Source: DTKY01 sp037440765 (GTDB taxonomy: Bacteria; Acidobacteriota; Terriglobia; Bryobacterales; Bryobacteraceae). From it: 32,453 bases of DNA. Where the stretch lies: positions 1 to 32,453 of the forward strand of contig JBBITL010000049.1 in the NCBI GenBank assembly GCA_037440765.1. Reading direction: 5' to 3'. Positions 14,279 to 23,570 of this stretch are shown one piece after another. Positions within the stretch are counted from its first letter, which is position 1; every line of letters begins with the position of its first letter. Both the position numbers and the translations under genes were made by a program. Below the pieces are notes generated by a model. That model did not search any database. It was not told the origin of the DNA and worked only from the letters and a program-made list of their open reading frames with translations.

Positions 14279-14284
14279 AGTATA
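14279..14284 (-). promoter_or_regulatory. Candidate -10 for the prepilin peptidase gene
   Basis: On the minus strand the sequence reads TATACT, predicting a start near 14272 and a leader of about 20 bases that contains an aagga ribosome-binding site before ATG at 14252. No good -35 was seen. Confidence 0.4.
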
Positions 14285-14358
14285 AGGCCATCCGGCGGGA
14301 AGCTTCCAGTGATCTTCAGGGCGATCTTTAGGCCAATCGAGCCAGTACCGCGTTGGCC

Positions 14359-14364
14359 TATAAT
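14359..14364 (+). promoter_or_regulatory. Perfect -10 (TATAAT) placing transcription at the start codon
   Basis: TATAAT ends 7 bases before the ATG at 14372 of the TonB-receptor-like gene, so transcription would begin at or next to the start codon, giving a leaderless mRNA. No ribosome-binding site precedes that ATG. The -35 region is poor. Confidence 0.45.
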
Positions 14365-14371
14365 GACCCTG

Positions 14372-16617
14372 ATGCGGCTCGCGGTACTGTTACTGGCCGT
14401 GGGCGCCGTCTCAGCCGAGGAGGCGGGCCAGGTCCGGGGGGTGGTCGTCGACGCGCGCGGCGGCGAGCCGCTGGCGCGGGTACAGGTGCAGTTGCAGCCC
14501 GCCGCCGTCCGCACCCTGACCGACGAGAACGGACGGTTCTCTCTCCCGGCAGTCCCCCCGGGTGACTACGAGCTTCATGTATCGACGGTGGGCTACAGGC
14601 TGCTGAAGCGGCCATTTGCGCTGGCGGCCGGCGAGATCAAGGACTTCGAAGTCGTTCTGAATCAGGACAATCTGCGGCAGACGGACTCAATCGAGGTGAC
14701 GGCAGGCCCCTTTGAGCTGGCGCGCAACGACAGTCCCTCTGAGATGACCCTGGCCGGTGTCGAGGCCAAGAACCTGGCGAGCGTGCTGGCGGATGACCCG
14801 CTGCGCGCCGTGCAAAGCCTGCCGGGGGTGGCGTCCAACGACGATTTCGACAGCCGCTTCTCTCTCCGCGGCGCGGGCTATACACGCGTTGGCCTGTACC
14901 TTGATGACGTGCTATTGCACGCGCCCTTTCACATGGTTGCCGGGGAGACCGCCACGGGGAGCGTGACGGCGCTCAACGGCGACACCATCGACAGCATCTC
15001 GCTGCACAGCGGAGCCTACCCGGCGCGCTACGCGGACCGGACGGGGGGGGCGCTGGCGGCGTCTACGCGCGAGGGCACCCGGATGGGCCGTTCGGTGCGC
15101 GTGACCGCCAGCGCCTCCAACGCGGGCCTGGTGGCCGAAGGGCCTCTCGGCCGCCGCGGCTCCTGGCTGGCGGCCACCCGCAAGAGCTACCTACAGTACA
15201 TCATCCGCCGGACCACGTCGGATTCCGACCCCTCCTTCGCTTTCGGCATACTGGACGGACAGGGCAAGCTGGCTTACGATCTGACCGGGAGGCACCACGT
15301 GAGCCTCGGCCTGTCGGACGGCTACTCGGACCTGGACCGGACGGCCTCCAGGAGCACGCTGGGCTTGAACGCCCTGATGACCACCGGCTATCACCTGAGT
15401 CTGGCGAACCTGAGCTGGCGATACACGCCGGGAGAGCGGCTATTGGTCTCCAATCGCGCCGTGTTCATGCGCGAACGGTTTACCAACAAGAACCGCGACT
15501 GGCTGGCTCTGGAGAGCGGCCACTACGGCGAATGGATCTGGCAGAGCCAGGCGACCTGGGTGCAGACGCCGCGCGCCACTCTGGAGGGCGGCTGGTCGGC
15601 CCGGCGAATCCGGGACAACGGCTTCGAGAACCGCTATCAGTTCAATCCCACCGCCGTCCGGCGCCTGGAAGACCACGCCGGGCACGGCTGGCGGCTGGGA
15701 GGCTACCTGGAGCAGACCTGGAGCAGCAGCGGGGGAAGGATCCGGGGAGCGGCCGGCGCCCGCTGGGACCGCCACAGTGTGAACGGCATCCAGGCCGTTT
15801 CTCCTCACGTGCCTGGCCGGGCGGCGACGTTCGGCTGGGCTGGGGGCAGTACGTGCAATACCCCGAGCTGCGCTGGCTTTTCACGGCCGCCGGCGGGCGC
15901 GGGCTGCTCCCGGAGCGATCCAACCACCTGGTGGCGTCTGTCGAGCAGCGCCTCGGACCGCGCACCAGGCTCCGCGCCGAATTCTATGACCGGGAGGACC
16001 GGGACCTGCTGTTCCGGCCGTTCTACGAGCCCCGCCTGATCGGAGGCAAAATCTTCAATCCCCCGCCCAGCCCGCCGATACGCAACTCCGTGCGCGGCTA
16101 CGGCCGGGGTTTCGAGGTGTTCCTCCAGCGGCGCTCGGCGAACCTGCTCTCCGGGTGGGTGTCCTACGCCTACAGCCGCGCGCGGCTGCGCGACGGGGAT
16201 GCCGGCATCTCGTTTCCCGCCGATGAGGACCAGACGCACACGGTCAACGCTTTCGGCAACTATCGTGTGCGCCCAACCGTGAACCTGAGCCTGAAGTGGC
16301 TTTACGGGAGCGGGTACCCGCTGCCGGGCTTCTACCGGATCCAGGACGGGCAGTATTTCCTGGCCGAGTCGCGGAATCAGGTGAAGGTGGACACCTTTCA
16401 GCGGGTGGACGCGCGGCTCAATAAGGCTTACGTGTTCCAGCGCTGGAAGGTGACCCTCTATGCCGAGGTTGTAAACGTCTTCAACCGTGCGAACCACCGC
16501 TTCAGTTCCTTCGATGGGTACAACTCCAGGACCGGCAGGGTCTGGCTCTCGGTGACCAAGATGTTCCCCATCATCCCCTCGGCAGGCGTGGTGCTCGAGT
16601 TCGGCAGCCATCGGTGA
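14372..16617 (+). pseudogene. TonB-dependent-receptor-like protein with carboxypeptidase-regulatory domain, frameshifted
   Basis: About 749 codons in two frames. It opens with a signal peptide (MRLAVLLLAVGAVSAEEA). A CarboxypepD_reg-like beta-sandwich follows (VRGVVVDARGGEPLARVQVQ...DENGRFSLPAVPPGDYELHV), then a plug-like region (about 100-200: AVQSLPGVASNDDFDSRFSLRGAGYTRVGLYLDDV) and a beta-barrel. In-frame reading holds to about 15808. Barrel sequence (GDVRLGWGQYVQYPELRW) then resumes one base earlier and runs to the end, SAGVVLEFGSHR, with a C-terminal hydrophobic strand. One missing base in 15806-15814 explains this; cacgtggcctgg for cacgtgcctgg would restore the frame. A sequencing error or a true recent mutation are both possible. 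The product would be an outer-membrane transporter or surface receptor. Confidence 0.8.
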
Positions 16618-16642
16618 GCCGGGCCGAATCGGACAGGGACTG

Positions 16643-18187
16643 TTACGGCGTGAAGCGGTAGATCCGCGCGCCGCAGGCCTCGTGTTCGAGGACAACCCCC
16701 TTAAGCTCCCCGAGGATCTCCTCAAGCCTCCGAGCGTCTCCCAGGAAGAGGTCGCCGCTAAAATCATCCGGGTCCCAAAGCAGGTAACTGAACTCTGCGC
16801 GCCTTGCGTAGTCCGGCATGTTCCTGAGTACCCCCTCGGCGCCAGTCGAATCCAGTCTGTAGTACGGCTGCGGCAAGCGCACCAGGCGCATTCCACGGCG
16901 GCCGGACCAGAGATACAAATCCACGTCGCGGTAAGCCAGCCAATTCTCGTCCTGCGCGATGTTAACCTCCACCCAGCGGGCCGTGCAGACCAGACGCTGC
17001 TGATAACGCCTTTGGCGTGGAAGTTGGTCAGAGACGTCGCTCCACGTGTGTGCGAGGGACCACCCGGCCAGCGCCGCCACACTCCCGATCCACACCGCCG
17101 TCGCCAGCCGGGTGGGCACAAGCCTCGTGAGCAGCTTCCACATGCCGTGAAAGAAGCCGGCCACAAGCAGGAAGAGGAGAGGAAAGAGGAAGCGTTCGTT
17201 GGGAGAATAGTTCCAGACCAGGTTCTGAGCCGTGTACAGACCGGCGAATAGCGCCAGAGCCGGCGTCCGCAGCTCCACCAGCAGAGCAACAGTGGAAAGC
17301 AGGACAAACACCCCGACGACGATGTGGAGGATTTTGACCGCGCTACCCGCCGGAGGTGAGAACACAATCAGCCGGCCAGTGTTTTCCACCAGAGCCGAGA
17401 GGTTCACCGAGAACATAAGCGGCAATTCCCCCGGCGACACGGTCTTGAGGTAGAACCCGATGTAGTCGGTGTAGTACAGGAGGTTGACGTCCTCCGTGCG
17501 CAGCCTGTGAGCGGATGTCCACGCGGCCCAGGCAACCGCCGCGATGAGCGGTGCGATGGAGAACAGAGCCGCGGCCCTGAATCGCCGGCGCCACAGCAGG
17601 GCCAGCGGCGCCGCGGCCAGCAGTGGCAAGGCGGCCGTCTTGGTGAGATAGGCAGCGGCGGCGCACAGCCCGGCCAGGAATGCGCGGGAGGGGCTTGGCC
17701 GGCAGTCCAGGCCGAGGAGCCAGAACGTGAGCAGGACGAGCGCCGCCAGCAGCGCCTCCGCCATGATGTTGAGCGAAAGAAACACGAAGGCCGGAGCCAC
17801 TGCGACGAAGGCGACTACTGCCAGCTTCGTCGGCCTTTGCAACTCCGGCATCGTCCGGATCACCAGCGCGACGGCGGCCAGATAGAAAAGCCAGATGAGC
17901 CACTGCAACAGCATCACCCATGGGAGGTTCGCCGGGAAGGAACTGTCCAGCCTCCAGATGACCGACAGCAGGGCGGGGAACAGCGGCGGATACTTGGTCT
18001 GGTAGGGCTGCTCCGGCAGGCTGGTGATCCGGTATCCGTGCCCCCCGGCGAGCGACTTGGCCGCTGCCACGTACAGACTGTCGTCCTGAAAGAGACCGAG
18101 GTGCGGCGCGTCGCGGGCCTGCCAGAAGAGCAGGGAGGAGGGGAGCAGCAACGCCACCACAGCCAGCCCGACCCACGCCCGGCGCAT
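16643..18187 (-). CDS. GT-C-type polytopic membrane glycosyltransferase
   Basis: A 514-residue membrane protein with about eleven hydrophobic segments. FQDDSLYVAAAKSLAGGHGY (from residue 33) carries the paired acidic residues in the first extracytoplasmic loop found in PMT/ArnT-like GT-C enzymes, followed by QTKYPPLFPALL, a typical 'kyPPlfp' motif. The short C-terminal soluble part contains LVCTARWVEVNIAQDENWLAYRD. It probably moves a sugar from a polyprenyl-phosphate donor such as the product of the DPM1-like enzyme at 12682; the acceptor is unknown. It converges on the TonB-like gene with 25 bp between stops. TATGCT lies 7 bases upstream of ATG on its strand, suggesting a leaderless transcript. 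Confidence 0.75.
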   Translation of the reverse strand: MRRAWVGLAVVALLLPSSLLFWQARDAPHLGLFQDDSLYVAAAKSLAGGHGYRITSLPEQPYQTKYPPLFPALLSVIWRLDSSFPANLPWVMLLQWLIWLFYLAAVALVIRTMPELQRPTKLAVVAFVAVAPAFVFLSLNIMAEALLAALVLLTFWLLGLDCRPSPSRAFLAGLCAAAAYLTKTAALPLLAAAPLALLWRRRFRAAALFSIAPLIAAVAWAAWTSAHRLRTEDVNLLYYTDYIGFYLKTVSPGELPLMFSVNLSALVENTGRLIVFSPPAGSAVKILHIVVGVFVLLSTVALLVELRTPALALFAGLYTAQNLVWNYSPNERFLFPLLFLLVAGFFHGMWKLLTRLVPTRLATAVWIGSVAALAGWSLAHTWSDVSDQLPRQRRYQQRLVCTARWVEVNIAQDENWLAYRDVDLYLWSGRRGMRLVRLPQPYYRLDSTGAEGVLRNMPDYARRAEFSYLLWDPDDFSGDLFLGDARRLEEILGELKGVVLEHEACGARIYRFTP

Positions 18188-18233
18188 TCAAACAAGCATA
18201 GCCCAGAACCGCCGGCAGGCCAGGAGGCCTGTC

Positions 18234-18248
18234 GCACGTGCAGCGGGT
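18234..18248 (+). repeat. 15-bp direct repeat, left flank of the IS
   Basis: gcacgtgcagcgggt, repeated in the same orientation at 19828-19842, five bases outside the inverted repeat on each side. It includes the palindrome GCACGTGC. Confidence 0.8.
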
Positions 18249-18253
18249 CTATC

Positions 18254-19822
18254 ATCCGTCCGTAAGCCCTGGTCCTAGCCGGTGGCCGGCAACAGAGTCC
18301 AGACCTCAGACCACTCGGCCAACTCGGCGAGCGTGCGCCCCACCCTTGCCACCAGCCGTCGGGCGTGATGGACCAACTTGCCCGGCGAACAGAAAATCTT
18401 GAACCGCAGCCGCTTGGGCCGCGCCCGCACATACTCCGGTTTCAAGGCTACCCGCTTGAGCCCCGTCAGCACGTTGTGCGTCATCACCGCCAGACGCAAC
18501 CACGCCGCGTTGGCGCCAAAACGAGCGCACGGCATCACCCCGGCCGCCAACTCATTCTTCAAGACATCGTGCAGAGCCTCGATCGAACCGGCCTTCTCCC
18601 GGTGCCATTCCAGCAGCCGTTTGGCGTCGAAGTCAAAACGGTTCGTCACCACCGCGAAGTGCTTCGTCAATACCCCATCCTCGAACAGCACCCCTTGCCG
18701 CCGCCGTACCCGGATCGCCAGGTAACGCACGGCATCCAGCACCTCGCCGGCTTTGCGCTCCACCGGGTCCCAGGGCACCTCGGCGCATTCGCAGATCACC
18801 TCGGCGTCCTCCCGGTACGCCCGCCATCCCGCCTCCGGGATCAAACTCATTTTCTGCTTCAGCGAGTCGCTCATCCGCGCACTCACCGCAAAGCCGATGA
18901 ATCCCTCCGGCCCGTCCTCGCGCTTCTGGTTCCGCAGCCACTTCAACAGCGTCTGGTCATAGCAGGCTGCATCCCCGCGGAAGTACCGCTCTTCCACGCT
19001 CTCCGGCAGCGCAGCCAGGGCCCGTTGGGTCACCCCCAGCAACTCGGTGTGTGCGCCCACATTGCCGTCGCGAAATTCGTCGGCCAACACCAGATCCATC
19101 TCCGCCCACAAAGCCAGCACCGGTTGGTAGCCGGTGCATCCCTCGTAAGTCCGCCGGGCTTCCCGCTTCCAACTCTCGATCACCGTGGCGTCCACATCCA
19201 GCGTGGCGATCTTCTGCTCCGCCCGGCGTCGTGATATCCCCTGCACCAGATCCTGATTCACCTGCGCCAAGGCGCGCAGCGGCTCGCTCTCATCGGGGAT
19301 ATAACTCACCTGCCCCACCGGCAGTTCGGCTTGCGCCTGCCGGATCCGCTCCTCGTCGTGGAAGGCATACAGAAACTTGCGCGCCGCTTCCGGGCTCGGC
19401 AGCTCATGGCCCAACGTCTCGGCCAGTCCAGCGTCCTCTCGCAGACGATCGAAATCTTCCAGACAGTCGCCGCCCAGCGCGTTCAGCACCAGAAAGCTCT
19501 CCACGTAGGTCGCTTCATCAAAGCCCCGCTGCCGCTGCTTCAAATGCAGATTCCGTTTCACGCTGCCGGGGACGTCGAAAGACCGCATCGCCCGTACCAG
19601 AAGCGGAATCCCGGCGTAGGCCGTGAGCACCTCCTCGGCTGGGTGTTCAAAGTCGTACTCAAAGGGCAGTTCGCCTTCGGCCGGCGAGCGCTTCGGTTTC
19701 TTCGACAGGGCCATCCCTCCTGGGCCAGCAATTTTGCACCCATGAGGTGAACCCGGCGCCCCAGGCCCCAACCCATCCCCATCGGACTCTCGCCTCTACT
19801 CCGAAATTCCCTACGGACGGAT
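18254..19822 (-). mobile_element. IS1380-family insertion sequence
   Basis: About 1.57 kb bounded by an 11-bp perfect inverted repeat, ATCCGTCCGTA at 18254-18264 and TACGGACGGAT at 19812-19822. It encloses one transposase gene on the minus strand. No clear 4-5 bp target duplication was found. A 15-bp direct repeat (gcacgtgcagcgggt) lies 5 bp outside each inverted repeat, at 18234-18248 and 19828-19842. The exact ends are therefore uncertain by a few bases. Confidence 0.75.
18275..19714 (-). CDS. IS1380-family transposase
   Basis: A 479-residue DDE transposase. Diagnostic segments are ATLDVDATVIES followed by REARRTYEGCTGYQPVLALW (first catalytic Asp plus the family-specific 'Y.G..GY.P...' region), FRGDAACYD (second Asp) and a C-terminal WHREKAGSIEALHDVLKNELA as in IS1380/IS4-like enzymes. 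It is full length for the family with no internal stop, so it may be active. ATG at 19714 was chosen because the family-like basic N-terminus ALSKKPKRS starts there. An aggaggg lies directly against it, closer than ideal, and a start farther upstream (to 19771) is possible. It stands alone inside the terminal repeats. Confidence 0.9.
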   Translation of the reverse strand: MALSKKPKRSPAEGELPFEYDFEHPAEEVLTAYAGIPLLVRAMRSFDVPGSVKRNLHLKQRQRGFDEATYVESFLVLNALGGDCLEDFDRLREDAGLAETLGHELPSPEAARKFLYAFHDEERIRQAQAELPVGQVSYIPDESEPLRALAQVNQDLVQGISRRRAEQKIATLDVDATVIESWKREARRTYEGCTGYQPVLALWAEMDLVLADEFRDGNVGAHTELLGVTQRALAALPESVEERYFRGDAACYDQTLLKWLRNQKREDGPEGFIGFAVSARMSDSLKQKMSLIPEAGWRAYREDAEVICECAEVPWDPVERKAGEVLDAVRYLAIRVRRRQGVLFEDGVLTKHFAVVTNRFDFDAKRLLEWHREKAGSIEALHDVLKNELAAGVMPCARFGANAAWLRLAVMTHNVLTGLKRVALKPEYVRARPKRLRFKIFCSPGKLVHHARRLVARVGRTLAELAEWSEVWTLLPATG

Positions 19823-19827
19823 CACGG

Positions 19828-19842
19828 GCACGTGCAGCGGGT
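19828..19842 (+). repeat. 15-bp direct repeat, right flank of the IS
   Basis: Second copy of gcacgtgcagcgggt, at the same 5-bp distance from the right inverted repeat as the left copy is from the left one. Confidence 0.8.
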
Positions 19843-19945
19843 AGGCGCGGGTTGAAACCTTCATCGCGACTGCGGTATACAGGTCATGTCCAAGGTCCGA
19901 AGCGCGAGATCCTGGGCGAATCCTGGCATCATGAGGAGCGACCAG

Positions 19946-21367
19946 ATGGGAAACCTCCAATCGACGAACAAACCTCACGCGCCTACGCGCCGCCACTTTG
20001 TCGGCACGGCGACGGCGCTCACGGCAGCCTCCTACCAGCGCGTAGTGGGCGCCAACAACCGGATCGGCCTCGGGTTTGTGGGCTTCGGCCTGATCGGAAA
20101 GCAACACGTGGCCAATTTCAGGAAGATGGACAATGTCGACGTCGTCGGCGTCTGCGACGTCTACAAGCCCCGGCTGGATGAGGCCCAGACCTACACTGGC
20201 GGGAAGGCACAAGGCTACTCTGACTTCCGCAGGATGTACGACAACAAGGACATCCAGGGTGTCGTGATAGCCACGCCGGACCATTGGCACGCGCTCCTCA
20301 CCATCATGGCCTGCGCGGCGGGCAAGGATGTCTACGTCGAGAAGCCCATGACCCTCGTCATCGACGAAGGCAAGTGGATGATTCAGGCCGCCCGCAAGTA
20401 CAACCGGATAGTGACCGTGGGAGTTCAGCGGCGCCAAGGGAAAGGCGTCTTCGAGGCCAAGAAGGTGGTGCAGAGCGGTCTGCTCGGCAAGATCCATTCC
20501 GTACGCATCCAGTCTCACCGCAACGTGTGGCCCGGATTCGGGGTGACTCCTATCGAGGATCCTCCCGACGGGATGGACTACGACATGTGGCTCGGCCCGG
20601 CGCAGGCCAAGCCCTATCGCAACCACCGCGCCATCTACCACTTCCGCTGGATGCGGGACTACTCCGGCGGCCAGATGACCAACCTCGGAGCCCACACGAT
20701 CGACCAGGTCCTCTGGATCATGAATGCGACGGGTCCGACGCTTGCGATGTGCGCTGGCGGGCGCTACGTGATGGAGGACGACGGCGACACGCCGGATGTG
20801 CAGGACGCGGTGTGGGAGTTCAGCGGTCCGAACAACAAGTGGACGCTCACCATGTCGATTCGTGAGGCCAACGCCGGCGCCGGCCTTTCCGGCGCTCGCG
20901 GCGCGACCTACCATGGGACCAAGGGCACCATGGTGCAGGCCGGCAGTTACGAGGTCTTCTCTGAAATGAAGGGCGATCCGGTGAACGACATCCCGAGGTT
21001 CATGGGACACCCGGCGGGCGGCCCGGTCTACACGGACACCAAGCCCGTGCCATGGATACAGGCCCAGAAGGGTGGAGTCGCTTCGGACCCCCGCTACGGC
21101 ACGGGTGGCGAAGACACCTTGATGATGAACCAGCGCGACTGGCTGAACAGCATGAGGACCCGGAGGCGCCCGCTGTGCGACGTTGCCGACGGGCACCAGA
21201 TTGCCATCGTCTGCAACCTGGCCAACATGTCCATGGACCTCGGCCGTGCAATCCGTTGGGACCCCGACAGGGAAGTCTGCATCGGCGACCCCGAGGCTCA
21301 GGCCCTCTGCCGCAAGCCCTACCGCGAACCTTGGGAGACCGTTCTCCGCAGCCTGGTCACGGTGTAG
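19946..21367 (+). CDS. Tat-exported Gfo/Idh/MocA family oxidoreductase
   Basis: A 473-residue protein. Its N-terminus has a twin-arginine signal (TRRHFVGTATALTAASY, Arg15-Arg16), so a folded NAD(P)-bound enzyme is exported. The Rossmann motif GFVGFGLIGKQH comes next, followed by GVVIATPDHWHALL and VEKPMT (Glu132-Lys133-Pro134), the conserved EKP motif of Gfo/Idh/MocA enzymes. The long C-terminal part (DMWLGPAQAKPYRNHRAIYHFRW) matches the secreted subgroup common in Acidobacteria and Planctomycetes, which includes GH109-like and other sugar-modifying enzymes. ATG at 19946 is chosen over an upstream ATG at 19886 because gaggag sits 7 bases ahead. The GH2 gene follows 75 bp later, suggesting joint work on a glycan. 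Confidence 0.88.
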   Translation: MGNLQSTNKPHAPTRRHFVGTATALTAASYQRVVGANNRIGLGFVGFGLIGKQHVANFRKMDNVDVVGVCDVYKPRLDEAQTYTGGKAQGYSDFRRMYDNKDIQGVVIATPDHWHALLTIMACAAGKDVYVEKPMTLVIDEGKWMIQAARKYNRIVTVGVQRRQGKGVFEAKKVVQSGLLGKIHSVRIQSHRNVWPGFGVTPIEDPPDGMDYDMWLGPAQAKPYRNHRAIYHFRWMRDYSGGQMTNLGAHTIDQVLWIMNATGPTLAMCAGGRYVMEDDGDTPDVQDAVWEFSGPNNKWTLTMSIREANAGAGLSGARGATYHGTKGTMVQAGSYEVFSEMKGDPVNDIPRFMGHPAGGPVYTDTKPVPWIQAQKGGVASDPRYGTGGEDTLMMNQRDWLNSMRTRRRPLCDVADGHQIAIVCNLANMSMDLGRAIRWDPDREVCIGDPEAQALCRKPYREPWETVLRSLVTV

Positions 21368-21442
21368 AGTCGATTACGGGCGGGGGCGCGCCCGTGAGGC
21401 TCGCCCCTGCCTGATTGTGGCGCCGGTAGAATGGTGGGAACC

Positions 21443-23239
21443 ATGAACCGGCTAACATGCCTCCTTATTGTGCTGGCCTCCAGCCTCGCCGGCCAGGACC
21501 AGCCCCGCCCCGAGTACCCCCAGCCGCAGTTCCAGCGCGAACAGTGGCTGAACCTGAACGGCCGCTGGGAATTCGAATTCGACGACTCCAACGCCGGTAT
21601 ACAGGAGGGCTGGGCGGCATCAAACCGCAAGTTCTCTCGAACGATTCTGGTCCCGTTCGCCTTCGAGGCCAAGCTGAGCGGCATAGGCGACACGTCCTTT
21701 CACCCCTACGTCTGGTACCGGCGCACGTTCACCCTGCCGGCCGGCTGGAAGGACAAGCGCGTGCTGCTGCGCTTCGGTGCTGTCGACTACCGCGCCAATG
21801 TGTGGGTCAACGGCCACGCGGCGGGTGAGCACGAGGGCGGCAGCGTCCCCTTCTGCTTCGACATCACGCCCTTGCTCAGGAACGGTGAAAACTCCCTCGT
21901 CGTCAGAGCGGAGGATCAGCCCACTGACCGCTACCAGCCGCGCGGCAAGCAATACTGGGAGCCGAAATCGCGGAGCATATTCTACACCCGTACCACCGGC
22001 ATCTGGCAGACGGTCTGGCTGGAAGCGGCTGGCACGAGCTACCTTGAGGCGGTCCACATCCGGCCCTCCAACGACGGTGTGGTGCGTTTCGACGCGCGAA
22101 TCGTGAATCCCGCGCCCGACCTCGAATTCCACGCCAGCATCCTCTGGTCGAAGGAACTGGCCACCTCGACCATGACGCGGGCCTCCGGAGGCCGGCTCTC
22201 GGCGGCGGCGCAGGTTCGCAATCCGCGCCTGTGGAGCATGGAAGCGCCGAACCTGTACGACGTCCGGTTCGAACTGCGCCGCGGCTCCACGGTGGTCGAC
22301 CGGGTGGATTCCTACTTCGGTTACCGCACCGTCAGCGTGGAGAACGGCAGGGTCGCCATCAACGGGCGCCCGGTCTACCTCAAGATGGTGCTGGATCAAG
22401 GCTACTGGCCCGAGAGCACGCTGACCCCTCCCTCCGACGAAGCCATCCAGTACGACATCCGCATGACGAAGGAGATGGGCTTCAACGGCGCCCGAAAGCA
22501 CCAGAAACTGGAAGACCCGCGCTACCTGTACTGGGCCGACCGGATGGGATTGCTTGTTTCGAGCGAAGCCGCCAACGCCTACCTGTTCGACGAGCGTTAC
22601 GTGGCCAGGTTTACGGCGGAGTGGCTGGCCTCGGTGGAACGCGACCGCAACCATCCGTCAGTCATCATGTGGATCCCGATCAATGAGAGCTGGGGAGTCC
22701 CCGACCTGCGCGATCCGCGACAGCAGAACCATCTGAAATCGCTCTACCATCTCACCCACTCGCTCGACGGGACCCGTCCCGTGATCGACAACGACGGCTG
22801 GGAGCACACCGACCTGACGGACCTCATGGGCATCCACGACTACGCGCCGAGCGGCGACCTGCTCTACGAGAAATACAAGGTCCTCGGCAGCCCCGGGGTC
22901 CGGATCCCGGACGGCGGCCGCCCCGCCATGATACAGGGCTTCGAGTACAACGGGAGTCCGATCTTCCTCTCCGAGTTCGGAGGCATCGCATACATCCCGC
23001 CCGGCGCGACGGTCCCGCCGGAGTCCTGGGGGTACTCAGGGGTCGAGAAGACGCCAGAGGCGGCGCTGAAAAGGTTGAGAGGGCTGTACGAGGCCATCGC
23101 CAGGATTCCGGCGATCATCGGGATCTGCTACACCCAGATCACCGACGTGGAGCAGGAGGTGAACGGCCTGATGACCTACGACCGGAAGTTGAAGTTCGAC
23201 CCGAAACTCATCCGGGAGTTGAACAACCTGCTGCGATAA
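21443..23239 (+). CDS. Glycoside hydrolase family 2 enzyme, secreted
   Basis: A 598-residue protein with a signal peptide (MNRLTCLLIVLASSLAGQ). A GH2 sugar-binding jelly-roll (about 30-195: LNGRWEFEFDD, WYRRTFTLP, VWVNGHAAGEHEGG), an Ig-like domain (about 200-300) and a TIM barrel follow. The catalytic acid/base is Glu415 in PINESWG and the nucleophile is Glu511 in FLSEFGG, both intact. Beta-galactosidase, mannosidase or glucuronidase activity cannot be told apart from the sequence alone. ATG at 21443 is chosen because the signal peptide starts there; the in-frame ATG at 21431 lies inside a TAGAAT -10-like element. It probably degrades a polysaccharide with the oxidoreductase upstream. Confidence 0.9.
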   Translation: MNRLTCLLIVLASSLAGQDQPRPEYPQPQFQREQWLNLNGRWEFEFDDSNAGIQEGWAASNRKFSRTILVPFAFEAKLSGIGDTSFHPYVWYRRTFTLPAGWKDKRVLLRFGAVDYRANVWVNGHAAGEHEGGSVPFCFDITPLLRNGENSLVVRAEDQPTDRYQPRGKQYWEPKSRSIFYTRTTGIWQTVWLEAAGTSYLEAVHIRPSNDGVVRFDARIVNPAPDLEFHASILWSKELATSTMTRASGGRLSAAAQVRNPRLWSMEAPNLYDVRFELRRGSTVVDRVDSYFGYRTVSVENGRVAINGRPVYLKMVLDQGYWPESTLTPPSDEAIQYDIRMTKEMGFNGARKHQKLEDPRYLYWADRMGLLVSSEAANAYLFDERYVARFTAEWLASVERDRNHPSVIMWIPINESWGVPDLRDPRQQNHLKSLYHLTHSLDGTRPVIDNDGWEHTDLTDLMGIHDYAPSGDLLYEKYKVLGSPGVRIPDGGRPAMIQGFEYNGSPIFLSEFGGIAYIPPGATVPPESWGYSGVEKTPEAALKRLRGLYEAIARIPAIIGICYTQITDVEQEVNGLMTYDRKLKFDPKLIRELNNLLR

Positions 23240-23447
23240 CATCCCGCCCCCCCCGGCGCGGGTGACCGCAGACATCTGCTGGCATGCGATCCATGGGCGG
23301 GATGACGAGGCGGCGCGCCGGTGGGAGGAACATCATGAACGGAATCGGCCGCCGAAGCCGGAAAACTGGAAAGGCGCGTGCAGTGGTCTCTCGCGCGGAT
23401 TTTATCCCAGCGCGTCCCAGCGCATTGTCTGTAAGTATTTGAGGAAT

Positions 23448-23522
23448 TGGTAGCGCTAACGGGAATCGAACCCGTATTTGAGCCTTGAGAGGGCTCCGTC
23501 CTAACCGTTAGACGATAGCGCC
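23448..23522 (-). tRNA. tRNA-Glu (anticodon CTC)
   Basis: On the minus strand GGCGCTA (7-bp acceptor arm, opening G-T pair) starts at 23522. The anticodon arm is GAGCC, loop CTCTCAA, GGCTC, giving anticodon CTC. The T-arm is ACGGG TTCGATT CCCGT, then TAGCGCT, discriminator A and an encoded CCA (23450-23448). It is 75 bases with no intron and reads GAG codons, which are abundant in this GC-rich genome. A TATACT -10 lies 11 bases upstream. Confidence 0.96.
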
Positions 23523-23532
23523 GTTCACCGCT

Positions 23533-23538
23533 AGTATA
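23533..23538 (-). promoter_or_regulatory. -10 element of the tRNA-Glu gene
   Basis: TATACT on the minus strand places the transcription start about 4 bases before the tRNA 5' end. The same bases read TAGTATAGC on the plus strand and could also act as the -10 of the HAD phosphatase gene at 23571. Confidence 0.45.
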
Positions 23539-23570
23539 GCAGCACGCGCGGCCGTGGATTACGATGGAAG

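Noticed and set aside
23395..23450. Integration site at the tRNA-Glu 3' end, suggested by the near-tandem cccagcgcgtcccagcgc
   Set aside because: No integrase gene and no second copy of the tRNA end was found in the window.
23262..23453. A 63-codon plus-strand frame ending in the tRNA
   Set aside because: It runs into the 3' end of tRNA-Glu and has no ribosome-binding site or recognisable sequence.
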